Source: Amycolatopsis albispora
GTDB lineage: Bacteria; Actinomycetota; Actinomycetes; Mycobacteriales; Pseudonocardiaceae
NCBI RefSeq assembly: GCF_003312875.1
Contig: NZ_CP015163.1
Coordinates: 1,054,001 to 1,118,000, forward strand
DNA: 64,000 bases
Reading direction: 5' to 3'
Shown here: piece by piece, positions 43,533 to 52,230 of the stretch
Layout of the letters: the number at the start of each line of letters is the position of its first letter
Numbering within the stretch: position 1 is the first letter of the stretch
Notes under the pieces: model-generated
Database searches by the model: none
Told to the model about the DNA's origin: nothing
Seen by the model: the letters and a program-made list of their open reading frames with translations, nothing else
Position numbers and translations under genes: made by a program

Positions 43533-44696
43533 ATGAGCATGAACTTCACCGAGCCGGAGGAGCGGATCGCCCTGCGCAAGGCGGTGCGTGAACTGGGCAA
43601 GAGCTACGGCCACGAGTACTACCTGGGCAAGGCGCGCTCGGGCGGCAAGACCAAGGAGCTGTGGGACGAGGCCGGGCGGCTCGGTTACCTCGGCGTGGCC
43701 GTGCCGGAGGAGTTCGGCGGTGGTGGCGCGGGCATCGGCGATCTCGCCGCGGTCTGCGAGGAACTGTGCGCCACCGGCACCCCGCTGCTGCTGATGGTGG
43801 TGTCCCCGGCGATCTGCGCCACGGTGATCGCGCGCTACGGCACCGAGGACCAGAAGAAGAAGTGGCTGCCCGGGTTCGCCACCGGGCAGGTGCGGATGGC
43901 CTTCGCCATCACCGAGCCCGACGCCGGGTCCAACTCGCACCGGATCACCACCACCGCGCAGCGCGACGGCGGTGGCTGGATCCTCAACGGCCGCAAGGTT
44001 TTCATCTCCGGCGTGGACGAGGCCGACGCGGTGCTGGTGGTCGGCCGCACCGAGGACGCCAAGACCGGCAAGCTCAAGCCCGCGTTGTTCATCGTGCCCA
44101 CGGACACGCCGGGGTTCGAGTACCGCGAAATCGACATGGACCTGGTGTCCGCGGATAAGCAGTTCGGGCTGTTCCTGGACAACGTGAAGCTGCCCGGTGA
44201 CGCGCTGGTCGGTGAGGAGGACGCGGCGATCGCGCAGCTGTTCGCCGGGCTCAACCCGGAACGCATCATGGGCGCGTCGTTCTCGCTCGGCATCGCCCGG
44301 TACGCGCTGGACAAGGGCGTGGCGTACGCGAAGGAGCGCCAGGTGTGGGGCACGCCGATCGGCACCCACCAGGGGCTCGCGCACCCGCTCGCCCAGGTGA
44401 AGATCGAGCTGGAGCTGGCCAAGCTGATGACCCAGAAGGCCGCCACGCTCTACGACGCCGGGGACGACTTCGGGGCCGGGGAGGCGGCGAACATGGCCAA
44501 GTACGCCGGCGCCGAGGTCGCCATCCGCGCGGTCGACCAGGCCGTGCAGACCCACGGCGGCAACGGCCTGGCCTCGGAATACGGCCTCGGCACGCTGCTC
44601 GCCGCGGTCCGGCTGGGCCGGATCGCGCCGGTGAGCCGGGAGATCGTGCTCAACTTCGTCGGGCAGCACTCGCTCGGCCTGCCCAAGTCCTACTGA
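43533..44696 (+). CDS. Acyl-CoA dehydrogenase, second of the operon
   Basis: 387 residues. FAITEPDAGSNSHRITTTAQ is the FAD/substrate motif; the likely catalytic Glu is in LNPERIMGASFSLG. The C-terminal segment differs from usual (APVSREIVLNFVGQH instead of a G-T-E loop), so it belongs to a separate branch. In Atu/Liu-like schemes a second dehydrogenase handles the shortened branched acyl-CoA after carboxylation and side-chain removal; that assignment is inferred. AAGGAG precedes the ATG by nine bases. Confidence 0.88.
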   Translation: MSMNFTEPEERIALRKAVRELGKSYGHEYYLGKARSGGKTKELWDEAGRLGYLGVAVPEEFGGGGAGIGDLAAVCEELCATGTPLLLMVVSPAICATVIARYGTEDQKKKWLPGFATGQVRMAFAITEPDAGSNSHRITTTAQRDGGGWILNGRKVFISGVDEADAVLVVGRTEDAKTGKLKPALFIVPTDTPGFEYREIDMDLVSADKQFGLFLDNVKLPGDALVGEEDAAIAQLFAGLNPERIMGASFSLGIARYALDKGVAYAKERQVWGTPIGTHQGLAHPLAQVKIELELAKLMTQKAATLYDAGDDFGAGEAANMAKYAGAEVAIRAVDQAVQTHGGNGLASEYGLGTLLAAVRLGRIAPVSREIVLNFVGQHSLGLPKSY

Positions 44697-44711
44697 GAGG
44701 GTTTTCCCGCC

Positions 44712-45545
44712 ATGGCGACACTTTCCGGCAAGACGATCATCATGTCCGGTGGCAGCCGGGGCATCGGTGAGGCGATCGCGCTGCGCGCGGCCGCCGACGG
44801 CGCGAACGTGGCGCTGATCGCGAAGACCACCGAACCGCACCCGAAGCTGCCCGGCACCATCCACACCGCGGCCGAGGCGATCGAGAAGGCGGGCGGGCAG
44901 GCGCTGCCGATCGTCGGCGACATCCGCGACGACGAAGCGGTGGCCGCCGCGGTCGAGCAGACCGTCGAGCGGTTCGGCGGCATCGACATCGTGGTGAACA
45001 ACGCCAGCGCGATCGACCTGACGCCGACCGAGCAGATCGGCATGAAGCGCTACGACCTGATGCAGGACATCAACGCGCGCGGCTCGTTCCTGCTGTCGAA
45101 GCTGGCGATCCCGCACCTGCGCAAGGCGGAGAACCCGCACGTGCTCACGCTTTCGCCGCCGATCAGCCTGGACCCGAAGTGGTTCGAGGCCGGGCACCTG
45201 GCCTACAGCATCGCGAAGTACAGCATGAGCCTGGTGACCGTCGGCCTGGCCGCGGAACTGCGCGGGGACGGCATCGCGGCGAACTCGCTGTGGCCGCGCA
45301 CCACCATCGACACCGCGGCGATCCGGAACGTGGTCGGCGCGGAACTGGCCAACCGCTCCCGCACCCCGGAAATCATGGCCGACGCGGCGCACGCGATCCT
45401 GGTCCGGCCGAGCCGGGAGACCACCGGGAACTTCTTCCTCGACGACGAGGTGCTCGCCGCCGAAGGCGTCACGGACTTCTCGAAGTACCGCATCGCCGGT
45501 GAGGAAGCCGACCTCCAGCTCGACTTCTGGGTCGAGCCGGCCTGA
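44712..45545 (+). CDS. Short-chain dehydrogenase, HSDL2/AtuG-like
   Basis: 277 residues. [16 protein letters not shown] binds NAD(P), [11 protein letters not shown] is the structural motif, and [11 protein letters not shown] provides the Tyr-xxx-Lys pair. The central [18 protein letters not shown] is typical of hydroxysteroid-dehydrogenase-like 2 proteins; Pseudomonas AtuG is a member of the broader family in citronellol catabolism. Like other HSDL2-type bacterial proteins it lacks the SCP2 domain. It follows the dehydrogenase gene by 15 bases and precedes the regulator by six, so it is within the operon. Confidence 0.85.
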   Translation: MATLSGKTIIMSGGSRGIGEAIALRAAADGANVALIAKTTEPHPKLPGTIHTAAEAIEKAGGQALPIVGDIRDDEAVAAAVEQTVERFGGIDIVVNNASAIDLTPTEQIGMKRYDLMQDINARGSFLLSKLAIPHLRKAENPHVLTLSPPISLDPKWFEAGHLAYSIAKYSMSLVTVGLAAELRGDGIAANSLWPRTTIDTAAIRNVVGAELANRSRTPEIMADAAHAILVRPSRETTGNFFLDDEVLAAEGVTDFSKYRIAGEEADLQLDFWVEPA

Positions 45546-45551
45546 GCCGCC

Positions 45552-46175
45552 ATGCGCGAACCACAACAGGAACGAAGCCGGACCACGCGGCGGCGGCTGG
45601 TCGAAGCCGCCGTCGAGTGCCTGGCCGCGCGGGGCTGGCACGGCACCACCGTGGCGATGGTCGCCGAGCAGGCGGGGGTCTCGCGAGGCGCCGCGCAGCA
45701 CCACTTCCCGACGCGCGAGGACCTGGTGGTCGCCGCGGTCGCGCAGGTGGGGGAGGAGCAGTTGGCCGAGCTGCGCAAGCAGGTGGAACTGCTGCCGGGC
45801 GGCACGTCACGCAGCGAAGCGGTGGCCGAGATGCTGCTGAACCTCTACACCGGCCCGATGTTCCGCGCGGCCCTGCAGCTGTGGGTCGCGGCTTCCACTG
45901 ATTCGAAGCTGCTCGCGGTGCTCGCGCCACTGGAGGCGCGGGTCGGCCGCGAGGCGCACCGGGTGGCGCTGGAACTGCTGGGCGCGGACGAATCCCGGCC
46001 GGGGGTCCGGGAAACCGTGCAGGCCACGCTGGACCTGGCGCGGGGCTTGGGTTTGGCGAACCTGCTCACCGACGACACCCGGCGACGGCGCCGGATCGTG
46101 CGGCAGTGGGCGCGGATGCTGGAGCCCGCACTGGCCGGCACACTCCCCGAACCGATGGGAACCCGGTTCTTGTGA
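45552..46175 (+). CDS. TetR family regulator, likely repressor of the Atu-like operon
   Basis: 207 residues. The DNA-binding domain is at 8-55 (RRRLVEAAVECLAARGWHGT, then GVSRGAAQHHFPTREDLV); the rest is a ligand-binding helical bundle. It is the last gene of the operon, six bases after the SDR gene, which fits autoregulation with an acyl-CoA or terpenoid effector, as for AtuR. The palindrome at 36271-36288 is a candidate site. No terminator is obvious after it. Confidence 0.85.
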   Translation: MREPQQERSRTTRRRLVEAAVECLAARGWHGTTVAMVAEQAGVSRGAAQHHFPTREDLVVAAVAQVGEEQLAELRKQVELLPGGTSRSEAVAEMLLNLYTGPMFRAALQLWVAASTDSKLLAVLAPLEARVGREAHRVALELLGADESRPGVRETVQATLDLARGLGLANLLTDDTRRRRRIVRQWARMLEPALAGTLPEPMGTRFL

Positions 46176-46261
46176 AGTTCGTCTCAACTACTGGCTAACG
46201 CTTTCGGAGCAACGTCCGATAGCCAAGTAACAGAGGGTTACTTATCAAGGGGGACAGTCCG
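46176..46261 (+). promoter_or_regulatory. Leader of the small Cys protein, with a perfect dyad
   Basis: AAGTAAC (46225-46231) and GTTACTT (46237-46243) are exact inverted repeats around AGAGG, 19 bases before the ATG; GGGGGA forms the Shine-Dalgarno. A looser dyad, ACTGGCTAACG with CGTCCGATAGCCA, lies just upstream (about 46190-46224). The position between promoter and ribosome-binding site suits an operator. Confidence 0.4.
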
Positions 46262-46525
46262 ATGTCCGAGCAAAGTGACGAACTGAGTCATCGCGCGCTG
46301 GCCATGCTGCGAGCCGTGGCCGAACGCCGCGCGATGATGTCCGGCAGCTGCGAGCCGGACCTGTTCATCGACGGTTTTGCCTGCTGCGACCAGGTCACCG
46401 CACACGCCCTGGCCCGCGCCGGCTACCTACGCCCCGCCGAAGCCCCCGCCCGCCCAGGTGCCCGGGTGCGCGCGGAGCTGACTCCCGCAGGCTGGGCCGC
46501 CGTCGGCGTGGTCGCCGCCGCCTGA
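46262..46525 (+). CDS. Small hypothetical protein with a conserved-looking Cys motif
   Basis: 87 residues, not recognised. MLRAVAERRAMMSGSCEPDL and DGFACCDQVTAHALARAGYL suggest a small winged-helix-like fold: helices, then a short AELTPAGWAAV segment of the kind that ends winged helices. Three Cys (in GSCEP and ACCDQ) could bind a metal, but two or more His/Cys would be needed elsewhere. A good Shine-Dalgarno and dyad upstream support a real gene. Function unknown. Confidence 0.65.
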   Translation: MSEQSDELSHRALAMLRAVAERRAMMSGSCEPDLFIDGFACCDQVTAHALARAGYLRPAEAPARPGARVRAELTPAGWAAVGVVAAA

Positions 46526-46743
46526 CCCCCTCGCCACACTTCGGCTCACCCGGGCTCACTCGGACTCAGGTTCAGCGGACGCTCGTTCAGCCGAGCTAAC
46601 CCGGGCTCTGGCTCTGGCTCTGGCGAGCCCAGCCGGGTTCAGTTCGGGCTCGGATTCGGACGGGAGCAGCCTCACTCTGGCCTAGCCGGGCCCAGTGAGG
46701 CTCCGGCGCTGGCGGGCTCCGGCGGACTTCAGGCTCGGCGGGC
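46526..46743. repeat. Low-complexity intergenic tract rich in GGCTC
   Basis: The convergent space is filled with reiterated GGCTC/GACTC-type words, including GGCTCT three times in tandem (46604-46621) and GGCTCCGGCG-like units toward the 3' end. No gene is convincing in either strand. It may contain imperfect hairpins acting as terminators for both flanking genes. Confidence 0.5.
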
Positions 46744-47307
46744 TCAGCCGCGGAAGTTGCGGGTGAGGAACTCGGCGGCCTTGAAAGCGCCACCGCATGA
46801 ATCGTTGGTCCAGAACCGCGCGCCCTTTCTCGACTCGTAGCCGATGACGATGACGAAGTTCGGTGCGGCGCCCAGGGTCACCTGGCACTTGTCCGGGAGG
46901 GCCGGGTTGGTCTCGATCAGGACCGGCAGCCCGGACACGGACATCTCGTCGAGGGTTCGCCGCCCGAATTCGAAGGCCTTGGCGGCGGATTCCTCCCGCA
47001 CGCTCACCGAGAACTGCGCCGTTCGCTCCGTCCAGACGCAGTACCCGGTCCCCGCGTGCCAGGGCTGATGCCACTCCTCTTCCGTGGCGATGTAGTTCAG
47101 CGTCACCTGCTGGGCGGGGGTGAACGCCCGGCACGGATCCTCCCTGAGCCCGCCCACGTTCAAGCCCACCGCCGGTATCGGCACCGGCGCGCCGAGCACC
47201 ACGGGCGTCGGCGGCTCGGGCTGCGGCGCTTCGGGCTTCGGACTGCAGGCGGCCAGCACCACCGCGGCCAACAATCCCGCTGCCGCGCTGATGTGGGCGC
47301 GTGTCAC
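46744..47307 (-). CDS. DUF3558 lipoprotein
   Basis: 187 residues. The signal peptide ends with the lipobox LAAC, Cys21 being the lipidated residue, followed by a Pro-rich spacer. The rest (DPCRAFTPAQQVTLNYIAT, GTGYCVWTERTAQFSVSV, KCQVTLGAAPNFVIVIGY) fits DUF3558, a family of actinobacterial outer-face lipoproteins of unknown function with a disulfide-linked core. The GTG at 47307 begins MTRAHISA. It is divergent from the diguanylate cyclase gene. Confidence 0.82.
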   Translation of the reverse strand: MTRAHISAAAGLLAAVVLAACSPKPEAPQPEPPTPVVLGAPVPIPAVGLNVGGLREDPCRAFTPAQQVTLNYIATEEEWHQPWHAGTGYCVWTERTAQFSVSVREESAAKAFEFGRRTLDEMSVSGLPVLIETNPALPDKCQVTLGAAPNFVIVIGYESRKGARFWTNDSCGGAFKAAEFLTRNFRG

Positions 47308-47422
47308 CTGGTTCCTCCCCTGAATCCTGGCTTGCTGATGGTAGCGGAGCGTGCTCGTTGCGTATCCGGTTTCGTCCGATTGACCGAGTGATTCCGGGGC
47401 GAACAGTGGTTTCCTTGACGAG

Positions 47423-48649
47423 GTGGAGGGGGAGCGGACCCAGTCCGGCTGGGGGCCGTTCGGGGTGCTCGCGATCGCCCGCTGGCGGCTGTGGCGGTTG
47501 CCCGACCGGTTTCTCGTCGGCTACGTGCTCGCGGTCGACCTGACCGCGCTGACCGGCGCGGCGGCGGCCTTCCACGCGCTGCCCGTGCCCGCCCGCGACT
47601 GGCGCCCGTTCTGGATCCTGCTCGCCTGCTGCGTGGTCTACGTCGAGGTGTCCCGCTCGATCGACCGCAGCCGCGCGGATTTCCTCGACGGCCCCCACAT
47701 CGACCTCAACTCGGTCTGGATGTTCGCCGCGGCGCTCCTGCTGCACCCCGGGCTGGCCGCGGTGGTCATCTCGGTGTCGTTCGCCTACCGCTGGCTGCGG
47801 GTGCGCCACCGCCCGGTCTACCGGCAGACCTTCAGCGCCGCCGCCTCGATCGTGTCGGCCTACCTGGCGAACCTGGTGCCGTTCGCGCCGCAGGAGTTCG
47901 CCATCTTCGGCGCCGCGCTGATCTACGGGCTGAGCAACACCGCGCTGATCACCTTCGCGGTGTACCGCAGCAGGCCCGGCAGCAGGCTGCGCGAGGCGAT
48001 GTTCACCCCGGCCGACTACGCGCTGGAAGCGGCGACCATCGCGCTCGGCGTGCTGCTGGCCTGGGCGCTGGTGGACTGGCCGCCGGTGCTGGTGCTCATC
48101 ATGGGGGTGACCCTGGTGCTGCACCGGAGCACGCTGGTGCAGCAGTTCCGCGAACAGGCCGGTGCCGACGGGAAAACCGGGCTGCTGAACGCGGCGAAGT
48201 GGACCGAGGTGGCCACCGGCGAACTCGCCCGCGGGCGGCGGCGCGGGCTGCCGTCGAGCGTGCTGATGGTGGACCTCGACCACTTCAAGGCGATCAACGA
48301 CCGGCACGGCCACCTCACCGGCGACCAGGTGCTGCGGGCGGTGGCCGCCGCGCTGCGGGCCGAGGTGCGCGCCGCGGACGTGCTCGGCCGGTTCGGCGGC
48401 GAGGAGTTCGCGATCCTGCTGCCGGGCACCAACCGGTTCGACGCGGTCACCATCGCCGAGCGCATCCGGCGCCGGGTCGGCCAGGTGCTGGTTCCGGTGC
48501 CCGGCGGGGAAATCGGCATCACCGCCTCGATCGGCGTGGCCGCGCAACCACGGGACGGGCACACGCTGGAGTCGCTGCTCGCCGCGGCGGACCGGGCGTT
48601 GTACGTGGCCAAGGACGCGGGCCGCGACCGCGTGCGCACCATGCCGTAA
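47423..48649 (+). CDS. Membrane diguanylate cyclase (GGDEF) with I-site
   Basis: 408 residues. Five or six hydrophobic helices fill residues 28-235, resembling a MASE-type sensor; the GGDEF domain follows (about 248-408). The active loop is GGEEF (325-329), DLDHFKAINDRHGH supplies metal and nucleotide contacts, and RAAD at 316-319 ends exactly five residues before GGEEF, the position of the inhibitory I-site. All features of an active, feedback-inhibited c-di-GMP synthase are present. The GTG at 47423 is the first start before the helices; its ribosome-binding site is weak. Confidence 0.88.
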   Translation: MEGERTQSGWGPFGVLAIARWRLWRLPDRFLVGYVLAVDLTALTGAAAAFHALPVPARDWRPFWILLACCVVYVEVSRSIDRSRADFLDGPHIDLNSVWMFAAALLLHPGLAAVVISVSFAYRWLRVRHRPVYRQTFSAAASIVSAYLANLVPFAPQEFAIFGAALIYGLSNTALITFAVYRSRPGSRLREAMFTPADYALEAATIALGVLLAWALVDWPPVLVLIMGVTLVLHRSTLVQQFREQAGADGKTGLLNAAKWTEVATGELARGRRRGLPSSVLMVDLDHFKAINDRHGHLTGDQVLRAVAAALRAEVRAADVLGRFGGEEFAILLPGTNRFDAVTIAERIRRRVGQVLVPVPGGEIGITASIGVAAQPRDGHTLESLLAAADRALYVAKDAGRDRVRTMP

Positions 48650-48654
48650 ATGCG

Positions 48655-49605
48655 TTAGACGACCGTGATGGCGTCCAGTTTTTCCTTCAGGTAAGCCGAA
48701 GCGACCACCTCGGGATAGCTGGTGCGGCCCAGCGGCGGTGCCAGCGAGGTGATCCGCGCGTCGTGGTCGGTCTCGTAGAAGAAGATCAGGGAGACCAGGT
48801 CCTCGTCGGGGGCGTCGGCGGCAGGCGGCAGGACGCGGTGGCGGGTCGAGCGCCAGCGGTCACCGGTCCAGCGTGCCATCAGGTCCCCGATGTTCACGGT
48901 GAACGCCGCCGGGTCGAACGGCGCGTCCTCCCACCGCCCGCCCGCGGTGCAGACCTGGAGCCCCCCGACCCCGGCCTGGCGGTCCAGCACGGTCACCGTG
49001 CCGAAATCGGTGTGCGGGCCGATGCGGAACTGGCCGGGCTCCGGCGTGCCCACCGCGGTCAGCGGCGGATACCAGTTGATGTTCATCGTGTACGTCGGGT
49101 GCCGCGTGTGCGCGGTGAAGTGCGCCGCGTCGAGGCCGAGTGCGACGGCGAACAGGGTGAGCAGGTCGTCCGACACCCGGCGCATCTCGGCGAGGTACGC
49201 CGTGACCGTCCTTTCCAGACCGGGCACCTCGGCCGGGAAAACGTTGCGCTGGAACCAGAACGAGTCGACCGCCGGATCGCCGACACCGGTGTCCGCACCG
49301 ACCGAAAAGGACTCTTTGAGATCCGGCGGGGTGGCGGTGCCCTCGGCGTACCCGTTCGCCTCCACCCCGGGCGGCAGCCAGCCGCGGCCGCCGACGGTCA
49401 CCGCGTACCGCTGCTTCACCGCCGGCGGCAGGGCGAAGAACTCCCGCGCCAGCCGCCGGGTTTCCGCCCGCAGCCCCGGATCGACACCGTGGCCGGTGAT
49501 CAGCAGGAAACCGGAGTCCTGCAGGGCTTCGTCGACGCGGCGGGCCACGGCGGCCCGTTCACCGCGGTACCACGGGTCCAGGTCGATCAGCGGTACGGCA
49601 CCCAT
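48655..49605 (-). CDS. 2-oxoglutarate/Fe(II) dioxygenase, isopenicillin-N-synthase-like
   Basis: 316 residues. The iron triad is visible as HTD in IGPHTDFGTVTVL and His in STRHRVLPP; the N-terminal DIOX_N domain reads VPLIDLDPW and GFLLITGHGVD. Family members oxidise small molecules using 2-oxoglutarate or, for IPNS itself, the substrate; there are no biosynthetic genes nearby, so the substrate is unknown. It starts two bases after the cytosine-deaminase gene on the same strand (ATG at 49605), so the pair is probably co-transcribed. Confidence 0.85.
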   Translation of the reverse strand: MGAVPLIDLDPWYRGERAAVARRVDEALQDSGFLLITGHGVDPGLRAETRRLAREFFALPPAVKQRYAVTVGGRGWLPPGVEANGYAEGTATPPDLKESFSVGADTGVGDPAVDSFWFQRNVFPAEVPGLERTVTAYLAEMRRVSDDLLTLFAVALGLDAAHFTAHTRHPTYTMNINWYPPLTAVGTPEPGQFRIGPHTDFGTVTVLDRQAGVGGLQVCTAGGRWEDAPFDPAAFTVNIGDLMARWTGDRWRSTRHRVLPPAADAPDEDLVSLIFFYETDHDARITSLAPPLGRTSYPEVVASAYLKEKLDAITVV

Positions 49606-49607
49606 GC

Positions 49608-50051
49608 TCAGTCCTTCCCGATGTCCTCGAACCACAGCTCCGGCCGCGCCGCGATGAACTCCCGCATCAGCGCCACGCAGGCCGGATCGCCGAGCACGCT
49701 GATCGCCACCCCGTGCTCGGCGAGCCAGTCGTGCCCGCCGTGGAAGGTCTCCGCCTCGCCGATCACCACCCGGCCGATGCCGAACTGGCGGACCAGCCCC
49801 GAGCAGTACCAGCACGGCGAAAGCGTGGTCACCATGACCGTGTCGCGGTAGTGCGGGCGGCGTCCCGCGGCGCGGAACGCCGCCGTCTCGGCGTGCATCG
49901 AGGGGTCATCGTCCTGGACGCGCCGGTTGTGCCCGCGGCCGAGCAGCTCCCCGTCCGCGGTGAACAACGCCGCCCCGATCGGCACGCCGCCCTCGTCCCG
50001 GCCGAGGATCGCCTCTTCCCGCGCGATGGCCAGCATGCTCTTGTCGTCCAT
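49608..50051 (-). CDS. Cytosine deaminase, FCY1-like
   Basis: 147 residues of the cytidine-deaminase fold. Zinc ligands are His53 (with proton shuttle Glu55, in SMHAETAAF) and Cys80/Cys83 in TTLSPCWYCSG. The C-terminus, REFIAARPELWFEDIGKD, strongly resembles the ending of yeast cytosine deaminase, where it lids the active site, so cytosine or a related pyrimidine is the likely substrate. It lies between the dioxygenase and epoxide hydrolase genes on the same strand, with nine bases to the stop of the latter. Confidence 0.88.
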   Translation of the reverse strand: MDDKSMLAIAREEAILGRDEGGVPIGAALFTADGELLGRGHNRRVQDDDPSMHAETAAFRAAGRRPHYRDTVMVTTLSPCWYCSGLVRQFGIGRVVIGEAETFHGGHDWLAEHGVAISVLGDPACVALMREFIAARPELWFEDIGKD

Positions 50052-50060
50052 GAGCCCAGC

Positions 50061-51185
50061 CTATTGCGCTTCTCCCCGCAACGAGCCGAAGAACGCCCGG
50101 ATGTCCGCCGCGAGCAGGTCCGGTGCCTCCATCGCGGCGAAGTGCCCGCCGCGGTCGTACTCGGCCCAGTGCACCACGGTGTGCTCCAGTTCCACGGTCC
50201 GCCGGATCGACACGTCGTGCGGGAACACCGCGACCCCGGTCGGCACGGCCGACTTCTCCGCCGCCGCCCAGGCCCCGGCGTGCGCGGTCTCGTAGTACAG
50301 CCGGGACGACGACGCGGCGGTGCCGGTCAGCCAGTAGAGCATCACGTTGGTCAGCAGCCGGTCGCGATCGACCGCCTTCTCGGGCAGTTCCGCCGCCGGA
50401 TCGGTCCATTCGTGGAACTTCTCCACGATCCAGGCGAGCTGGCCCGCTGGCGAGTCGGTGAGGCCGAACGCCAGCGTCTGCGGCCTGCTGATCTGGATCA
50501 TCGCGTAGCCGGACTGCTCGGTTTCGAGATACCGCAACCGCTCCACGCGTGCCTGCTCGGCTTCGGTCAGCTCCGCTCCGGGGTCCACCGGCGTGAACGC
50601 GGTCAGCCCGTTGCAGTGCACGCCGATGACCCGATCGGGGACCAGCCGGGCGACCTCCGGCGAGACGATCGCACCGGTGTCCCCGCCCTGCACGCCGAAC
50701 CGCTCGTACCCGAGCCGGTCCATCAGCTCGACCCAGGCACGCGCGATCCGGGGCGAGTTCCAGCCGCTCTCGGTGGTCGGCCCGGACAGCCCGAACCCCG
50801 GCAGCGACGGGATGACCAGGTGGAACTCGCCGGTCAGCAGCTCGATCAGGTCCAGGAACTCGACGATCGAACCGGGCCAGCCGTGGGTGAGCAGCAGCGG
50901 GGTCGCCTCCGCCGAAGCCGAGCGCACGTGCAGGAAGTGCACCCGCTGCCCGTCGATCTCGGTGGTGAACTGCGGGTATGCGTTCAGCTCCCGCTCGGCC
51001 GCGCGCCAGTCGTAGCCCGTGCGCCAGTACTCGGCCAGCTCACGCAGGTAGCTCACCGGCACGCCTTGGGCCCAGCCGACGCCGGGCAGTTCGTCGGGCC
51101 AGCGGGTCTGCGCGAGCCGGGCACGCAGGTCGTCGAGGGCGGATTCGGGGAAGTTCACGCGGAAGGGCTTGATCTCTTCGCTCAT
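50061..51185 (-). CDS. Epoxide hydrolase, EPHX1-like alpha/beta hydrolase
   Basis: 374 residues. The N-terminal EHN domain ([20 protein letters not shown]) precedes the hydrolase: oxyanion HGWPGS (101-106), nucleophile Asp169 in QGGDTGA, and His in [12 protein letters not shown]. The enzyme opens epoxides to diols through an Asp ester. The ATG at 51185 (MSEEIKPF) is preferred over 51206. It is divergent from a WYL-domain regulator across a short gap, a common regulator-target layout, and is followed by the cytosine deaminase gene. Confidence 0.88.
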   Translation of the reverse strand: MSEEIKPFRVNFPESALDDLRARLAQTRWPDELPGVGWAQGVPVSYLRELAEYWRTGYDWRAAERELNAYPQFTTEIDGQRVHFLHVRSASAEATPLLLTHGWPGSIVEFLDLIELLTGEFHLVIPSLPGFGLSGPTTESGWNSPRIARAWVELMDRLGYERFGVQGGDTGAIVSPEVARLVPDRVIGVHCNGLTAFTPVDPGAELTEAEQARVERLRYLETEQSGYAMIQISRPQTLAFGLTDSPAGQLAWIVEKFHEWTDPAAELPEKAVDRDRLLTNVMLYWLTGTAASSSRLYYETAHAGAWAAAEKSAVPTGVAVFPHDVSIRRTVELEHTVVHWAEYDRGGHFAAMEAPDLLAADIRAFFGSLRGEAQ

Positions 51186-51239
51186 GGTCACCAAGCTAGG
51201 AGTCATTCAGGACAGGGTGAGTCCTCGATGGGAGATCGG

Positions 51240-52187
51240 GTGAAAACCTCGGCGAGATTGCTGCGCGTGCTCGCGTTGCTGCAGGCACGTCGCGAGTGGG
51301 CGGGCGCCGATCTCGCCGCGCGCCTCGAAGTGGACGTGCGGACCGTGCGCCGCGACGTGGATCGCTTGCGGGAACTGGGTTATCCGGTGCATTCGACGCC
51401 CGGCGTCGCGGGCGGCTACCGGCTCGGCCCCGGGGCGGCGCTGCCCCCGTTGCTGCTGGACGACGAAGAGGCCGTCGCGGTGGCGGTCGGCCTGAGCACC
51501 GCGGCGGGCGGCACGGTGACCGGCATCGAGGAAACCTCGGTGCGGGCGCTGATGAAGCTCGAACAGGTGCTGCCCGTGCGGTTGCGTCATCGCGTGGACT
51601 CGCTCCGCTCGGTGACCCTGCCGCTCGGCGGTGGTGTGTCGGCGGTCGATCCGGCCCGGCTGACCACGATCGCGGCCGCCTGCCGTGACACCGAGCGGCT
51701 GCGGTTCGCCTACGCGTCCGGGGACGGCGCCGCCACCGAACGCCGGGTCGAGCCGCTGAAGCTCGCCTGCACGGGGCGCCGCTGGTACCTGCTCGCGTGG
51801 GACGTGGACAAGGCGGCGTGGCGGACCTTCCGCGTCGACCGGATCACCGACGAACCGCGCATCGCGGGCCGGTTCACTCCGCGTGAGCCGCCCGCCGCGG
51901 ATCTCGGCGCGTATCTCACGCGGCAGCTGTCCACCGCGCCCTACCGGTACCACTGCCGGGTGAAGCTGCACGCGCCCGCGAGCCGGATCAGCGAACTGGT
52001 CGGCGCGGCGATCGGTGCGGTCGAGCCGATCGACGAGCACACCTGCCGCCTGCACGCCGGGGGCGCGCGGATCCAGGAAATCCCGTTCTACCTGGCCAGA
52101 TTCGGCTGCGACTTCGAGGTGGAGGACCCGCCGGAGCTGGTCGCGCACGTGCGCGAGCTGGCCGCGCGGTTCGCCCGGGCTGGATGA
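51240..52187 (+). CDS. YafY-type HTH and WYL-domain transcriptional regulator
   Basis: 315 residues. The N-terminal winged helix is KTSARLLRVLALLQARREWA with VRTVRRDVDRLRELGYPV; the WYL domain shows GRRWYLLAWDVDKAAWRTFR, and a C-terminal WCX-like domain follows. WYL domains bind nucleic acids or nucleotides and control DNA-damage or metabolic genes. GTG at 51240 has GGGAG five bases upstream; an ATG at 51228 would add four residues. It is divergent from the epoxide hydrolase and may control it. Confidence 0.88.
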   Translation: MKTSARLLRVLALLQARREWAGADLAARLEVDVRTVRRDVDRLRELGYPVHSTPGVAGGYRLGPGAALPPLLLDDEEAVAVAVGLSTAAGGTVTGIEETSVRALMKLEQVLPVRLRHRVDSLRSVTLPLGGGVSAVDPARLTTIAAACRDTERLRFAYASGDGAATERRVEPLKLACTGRRWYLLAWDVDKAAWRTFRVDRITDEPRIAGRFTPREPPAADLGAYLTRQLSTAPYRYHCRVKLHAPASRISELVGAAIGAVEPIDEHTCRLHAGGARIQEIPFYLARFGCDFEVEDPPELVAHVRELAARFARAG

Positions 52188-52230
52188 CCGACCGCTTAGT
52201 ATGTCATCCTGGGCGCGTGCGCACCCCTCG

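Noticed and set aside
47423..48649. A biosynthetic cluster suggested by the isopenicillin-N-synthase-like gene next to the cyclase
   Set aside because: No NRPS, PKS or tailoring genes are near; the dioxygenase pairs only with a cytosine deaminase and an epoxide hydrolase.
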